Shown here: positions 61,838 through 64,000 of the stretch, piece by piece | Numbering within the stretch: the first letter of the stretch is position 1 | Layout of the letters: each line of letters opens with the position of its first letter | Assembly (NCBI RefSeq): GCF_001443605.1 | Contig: NZ_CP013118.1 | Span: 690,225 to 754,224 of the forward strand | Length of the DNA: 64,000 nucleotides | Reading direction: 5' to 3' | Source of the DNA: Salinivirga cyanobacteriivorans | GTDB taxonomy: Bacteria; Bacteroidota; Bacteroidia; Bacteroidales; Salinivirgaceae | Notes under the pieces: generated by a model | Told to the model about the DNA's origin: nothing | What the model saw: the letters and a program-made list of their open reading frames with translations, nothing else | The model's database searches: none | Position numbers and translations under genes: made by a program

Positions 61838-63271
61838 TCACCGTTTCCTGTAATACCACACAAAATAGCCCATCACCAACATGGCCACACCCACGCCGGT
61901 CCAGTAAGACAATTCGGGGTTGAGTGCCAGACCGCCGTTTTTATAAGGGGCTATCAGCAGGTAACTGACCACGATGAAGGTCATAAAAGCTGCAGGAATG
62001 CTCAGCAACCAGTGGTTTTTGCGGTTCTGGATCAGGTAGGCTGCCCCCATCCAAAGCACCACTGCAGAGAGGACCTGGTTCGAGAGGCCCAGGTATTTCC
62101 ATACCGTGGCAAAATCAAGCTGCGACAACGCAAAACCCAGCACAAAAAGCGGAATACTTACAATAAGCCGGTTGCCAATGGTTTTTTGTTTAAAATTGAA
62201 AATATCGGCTACGGTGAGGCGGGCGCTCCTAAAGGCCGTATCACCCGTACTGATGGGAAGTGCAATAACACCTACAATGGCAAAAACTGCCCCTACCCTG
62301 CCCAACCACGAGCGACTAATCATGTCCACAACCTCGGCAGGATTGTGCCCTATTTCTACCATTTTAGTGTTCAGACTCTCCGCATCGCCAAAATAGTTCA
62401 TGGCTGCCGTGGCCCAAATAATGGCCACAATACCCTCGGCAATCATGGCACCGTAAAAAACCTGACGCCCCTGTTTTTCGTTTTTCAGGCAGCGCGCCAT
62501 GATGGGTGCCTGCGTAGAGTGAAAACCTGAAATAGCTCCGCACGAAATCACAATGAACATCATCGGGATCAGAATATTTTGATCGGGTGTATGATGCCAG
62601 TTTTTTAGGTTTGCAGGGACAAGTTCCATCATATCCATTTCACCGGTAGCCCCCTGCCAAATCATGGCTACAGCTATGCCCACGGCCATCACCAAAAGCG
62701 CCAGCCCGAAAACAGGATATATTTTGCCAATAATTTTATTGATGGGCAGTAACGTCGCAATAAGGTAATAAGCAAAAATGCCATACAACCACCATAGCTT
62801 ACCTCCACCGGTAATTTTTTCTAGCAATCCGGCCGGACCGGTCACAAAGGCCACACCTACGAAAATCAACAACACAATGGTAAAAACCCGCAAAAATTGT
62901 TGCATGCCCGTACCCAGGTATTTGCCCACCAGTTCGGGCAGGCTGGCACCATTGTTCCGCACAGAAAGCATACCCGAAAAATAGTCGTGCACACTACCCA
63001 TAAAAACACATCCTACCACAATCCACACATAAGCCCAGGGCCCGTACATTGCTCCCAGAATGGCCCCAAAAATAGGTCCCAGCCCGGCAATATTCAAAAA
63101 TTCAATCATAAAAACCTTCCAGCGCGGCATGGGGATAAAATCCACTCCATCGTTAAGTCGGTAAGCAGGTGTTTCGCGGTTGGCATCTTCACCAAAAAAA
63201 CCTGCAATAAACTTTCCGTAAATAAGATATCCGATAATCAGTGCAGCAATTGCTATGATGAACGTGACCAT
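61838..63271 (-). CDS. Carbon starvation protein CstA family transporter
   Basis: The 477-residue inner-membrane protein starts at ATG 63271 (MVTFIIAIAALIIGYLIYG), supported by a promoter element 13 bases upstream; the longer frame to 63415 adds 48 non-hydrophobic residues. About 12-14 helices are predicted. Family motifs are FIPMPRWKVFMIEFLNIAGLGPIFG, SVHDYFSGMLSVRNNGASLPELVGKYLG and SGFHSTQAPIMARC, as in CstA/BtsT. These proteins import peptides or pyruvate with protons or ions. It is the short form, without the long C-terminus of E. coli CstA. Substrate cannot be decided here. Confidence 0.93.
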   Translation of the reverse strand: MVTFIIAIAALIIGYLIYGKFIAGFFGEDANRETPAYRLNDGVDFIPMPRWKVFMIEFLNIAGLGPIFGAILGAMYGPWAYVWIVVGCVFMGSVHDYFSGMLSVRNNGASLPELVGKYLGTGMQQFLRVFTIVLLIFVGVAFVTGPAGLLEKITGGGKLWWLYGIFAYYLIATLLPINKIIGKIYPVFGLALLVMAVGIAVAMIWQGATGEMDMMELVPANLKNWHHTPDQNILIPMMFIVISCGAISGFHSTQAPIMARCLKNEKQGRQVFYGAMIAEGIVAIIWATAAMNYFGDAESLNTKMVEIGHNPAEVVDMISRSWLGRVGAVFAIVGVIALPISTGDTAFRSARLTVADIFNFKQKTIGNRLIVSIPLFVLGFALSQLDFATVWKYLGLSNQVLSAVVLWMGAAYLIQNRKNHWLLSIPAAFMTFIVVSYLLIAPYKNGGLALNPELSYWTGVGVAMLVMGYFVWYYRKR

Positions 63272-63283
63272 TTTTTTGAAAGA

Positions 63284-63291
63284 CAAATTTA
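63284..63291 (-). promoter_or_regulatory. Promoter -7 element of cstA-like gene
   Basis: CAAATTTA on the plus strand is TAAATTTG on the minus strand, so the leader before the ATG at 63271 would be under 10 bases. It decides the start. Confidence 0.55.
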
Positions 63292-63681
63292 CAATAATCT
63301 GTTTTCCATTGTTTTTATTGATGTGCTTTTTATAATTTCTCAGGCATAATTCACTGCCGTAGTTGCTCAGCTTTGTTGTTCCCCATGAGCACGAATCCAA
63401 AACTATAGTACTCATTTACAGATATGTTAACGAAATCACAAATAACTCATATGTTTGATTTTTAAGAAATAATGGAGTAAATTGCTTAGGAAAGTGTCTG
63501 GGGAGCTTTTATTTTATTGCAGCCTTTCGGAATAACACCGGGGTAAAAAACAAGAATATGCATTTGTAGGATAGCAAAACTATTCGAGAAAATTATCCTG
63601 TAATTGAGTTATAAAATCAGTTCCATGTATCCCTCCGGAAACTGACTTTTAATAGGGACCTAACTATTAAAACAGCATACT
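63292..63681. other. Intergenic stretch upstream of cstA-like gene and the last gene
   Basis: Nearly 400 bases hold no gene that I recognise. An imperfect inverted repeat (TCAGTTCC and GGAAACTGA) lies at about 63617-63648, about 35 bases before the ATG at 63682, and may sit in the leader of that gene. Confidence 0.45.
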
Positions 63682-64000
63682 ATGAAAAAACAGCTACTTG
63701 TTGTGCTAGCCTGTATAATCAGTCTTGCACACCTTTCTGCACAACCTACTACATTCAATTACCAGGCTGTAGTGCGGGATACGGATGGCAATATCATAGC
63801 TGATCAACCAATTCTACTGCAACTATCGATCATTGATTTTCAGGAAACCCTTTACTACACGGAAGAACATAGCGCCACAACTAACGGTTTCGGCCAAATA
63901 CAGGTAGAAGTTGGCGCCGGGGCTCCTATTTCAGGTCTATTTGAAGATGTGCCGTGGGCTGAGCAACAATTATTGATGGAAATCAAAGTTTCTATAAATG
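63682..64000 (+). CDS. Secreted protein with Bacteroidota FNYQAVVRD-type N-terminal domain (cut by window edge)
   Basis: Only the first 106 residues are inside the window. A signal peptide (MKKQLLVVLACIISLAHLSAQ) is followed by FNYQAVVRDTDGNIIADQP, LLQLSIIDFQETLYYTEEH, TNGFGQIQVEVGAG and FEDVPWAEQQLLMEIKV. This N-terminal beta domain heads many large exported Bacteroidota proteins, often with tail-fibre-like, collagen-like or T9SS domains later. What follows is outside the window, so function is open. Confidence 0.82.
   Translation, partial: MKKQLLVVLACIISLAHLSAQPTTFNYQAVVRDTDGNIIADQPILLQLSIIDFQETLYYTEEHSATTNGFGQIQVEVGAGAPISGLFEDVPWAEQQLLMEIKVSIN

Overview
The window is chromosome from a Bacteroidota bacterium, most likely in or near the Bacteroidales/Marinilabiliales. 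Evidence seen directly: a C25 (gingipain-type) peptidase with a C-terminal type IX secretion sorting domain, an S46 dipeptidyl-peptidase, DUF4249, DUF2807 and DUF2141 proteins, and about twenty copies of the Bacteroidota -7 promoter element TAnnTTTG placed just upstream of gene starts. In several genes this element shows that the longest open frame begins too early, and I chose a later start.

Layout. 1-5491: end of a transposase gene, then a giant secreted C25 protease. 5656-10545: tRNA-Arg, then housekeeping genes yicC, gmk, nadD, a DUF308 membrane protein and gyrB. 10680-16810: an outer-membrane barrel protein coupled to a large TPR protein, and a second barrel-like protein. 16891-22045: two sulfotransferases, a GT4 glycosyltransferase and an MsbA-type ABC exporter, with dispersed repeats between. 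22272-23298: two cold-shock-domain proteins and an RRM protein. 23712-24237: tRNA operon Gly(GCC)-Tyr(GTA)-Gly(TCC), preceded by a broken copy of the first tRNA. 24332-33932: miaA, then surface-glycan genes (GT83-like transferase, flippase-like protein, sugar epimerase, GT4, ATP-grasp enzyme, QueC-like PP-loop enzyme) and a membrane-anchored MutS-like ATPase.

34059-43434 is the most interesting stretch: a PapD-like periplasmic chaperone, a MORN-repeat protein, a TPR/SpoIIE phosphatase, two related small secreted proteins, and a 1182-residue outer-membrane protein with an Ig-like N-domain, a barrel-like region and an OmpA C-domain. It reads like a chaperone-usher-like surface-fibre system. 43435-44551 is a repeat-rich gap. 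44552-47810 has two SiaC-like (DUF1987) regulators, an alpha/beta hydrolase and a DUF4249 lipoprotein. 48036-53938 is a forward cluster: DUF2807 protein, DUF2520 dehydrogenase-like protein, KdsC-like phosphatase, UbiA prenyltransferase, Maf and a DPP11-type S46 peptidase.

53984-57282 is a reverse glycan operon (GT4, polysaccharide deacetylase, acyltransferase-like). murB follows, then a complete IS3-family element with terminal repeats, a 3-bp target duplication and a -1 frameshift site. A GAF histidine kinase, a degraded gene, a CstA transporter and the start of a secreted protein end the window.

Together the genes point to a Gram-negative cell investing heavily in surface glycans (sulfation, acylation, Kdo, export) and in secreted proteins and peptidases. 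All family assignments come from reading motifs by eye; no database search was run.
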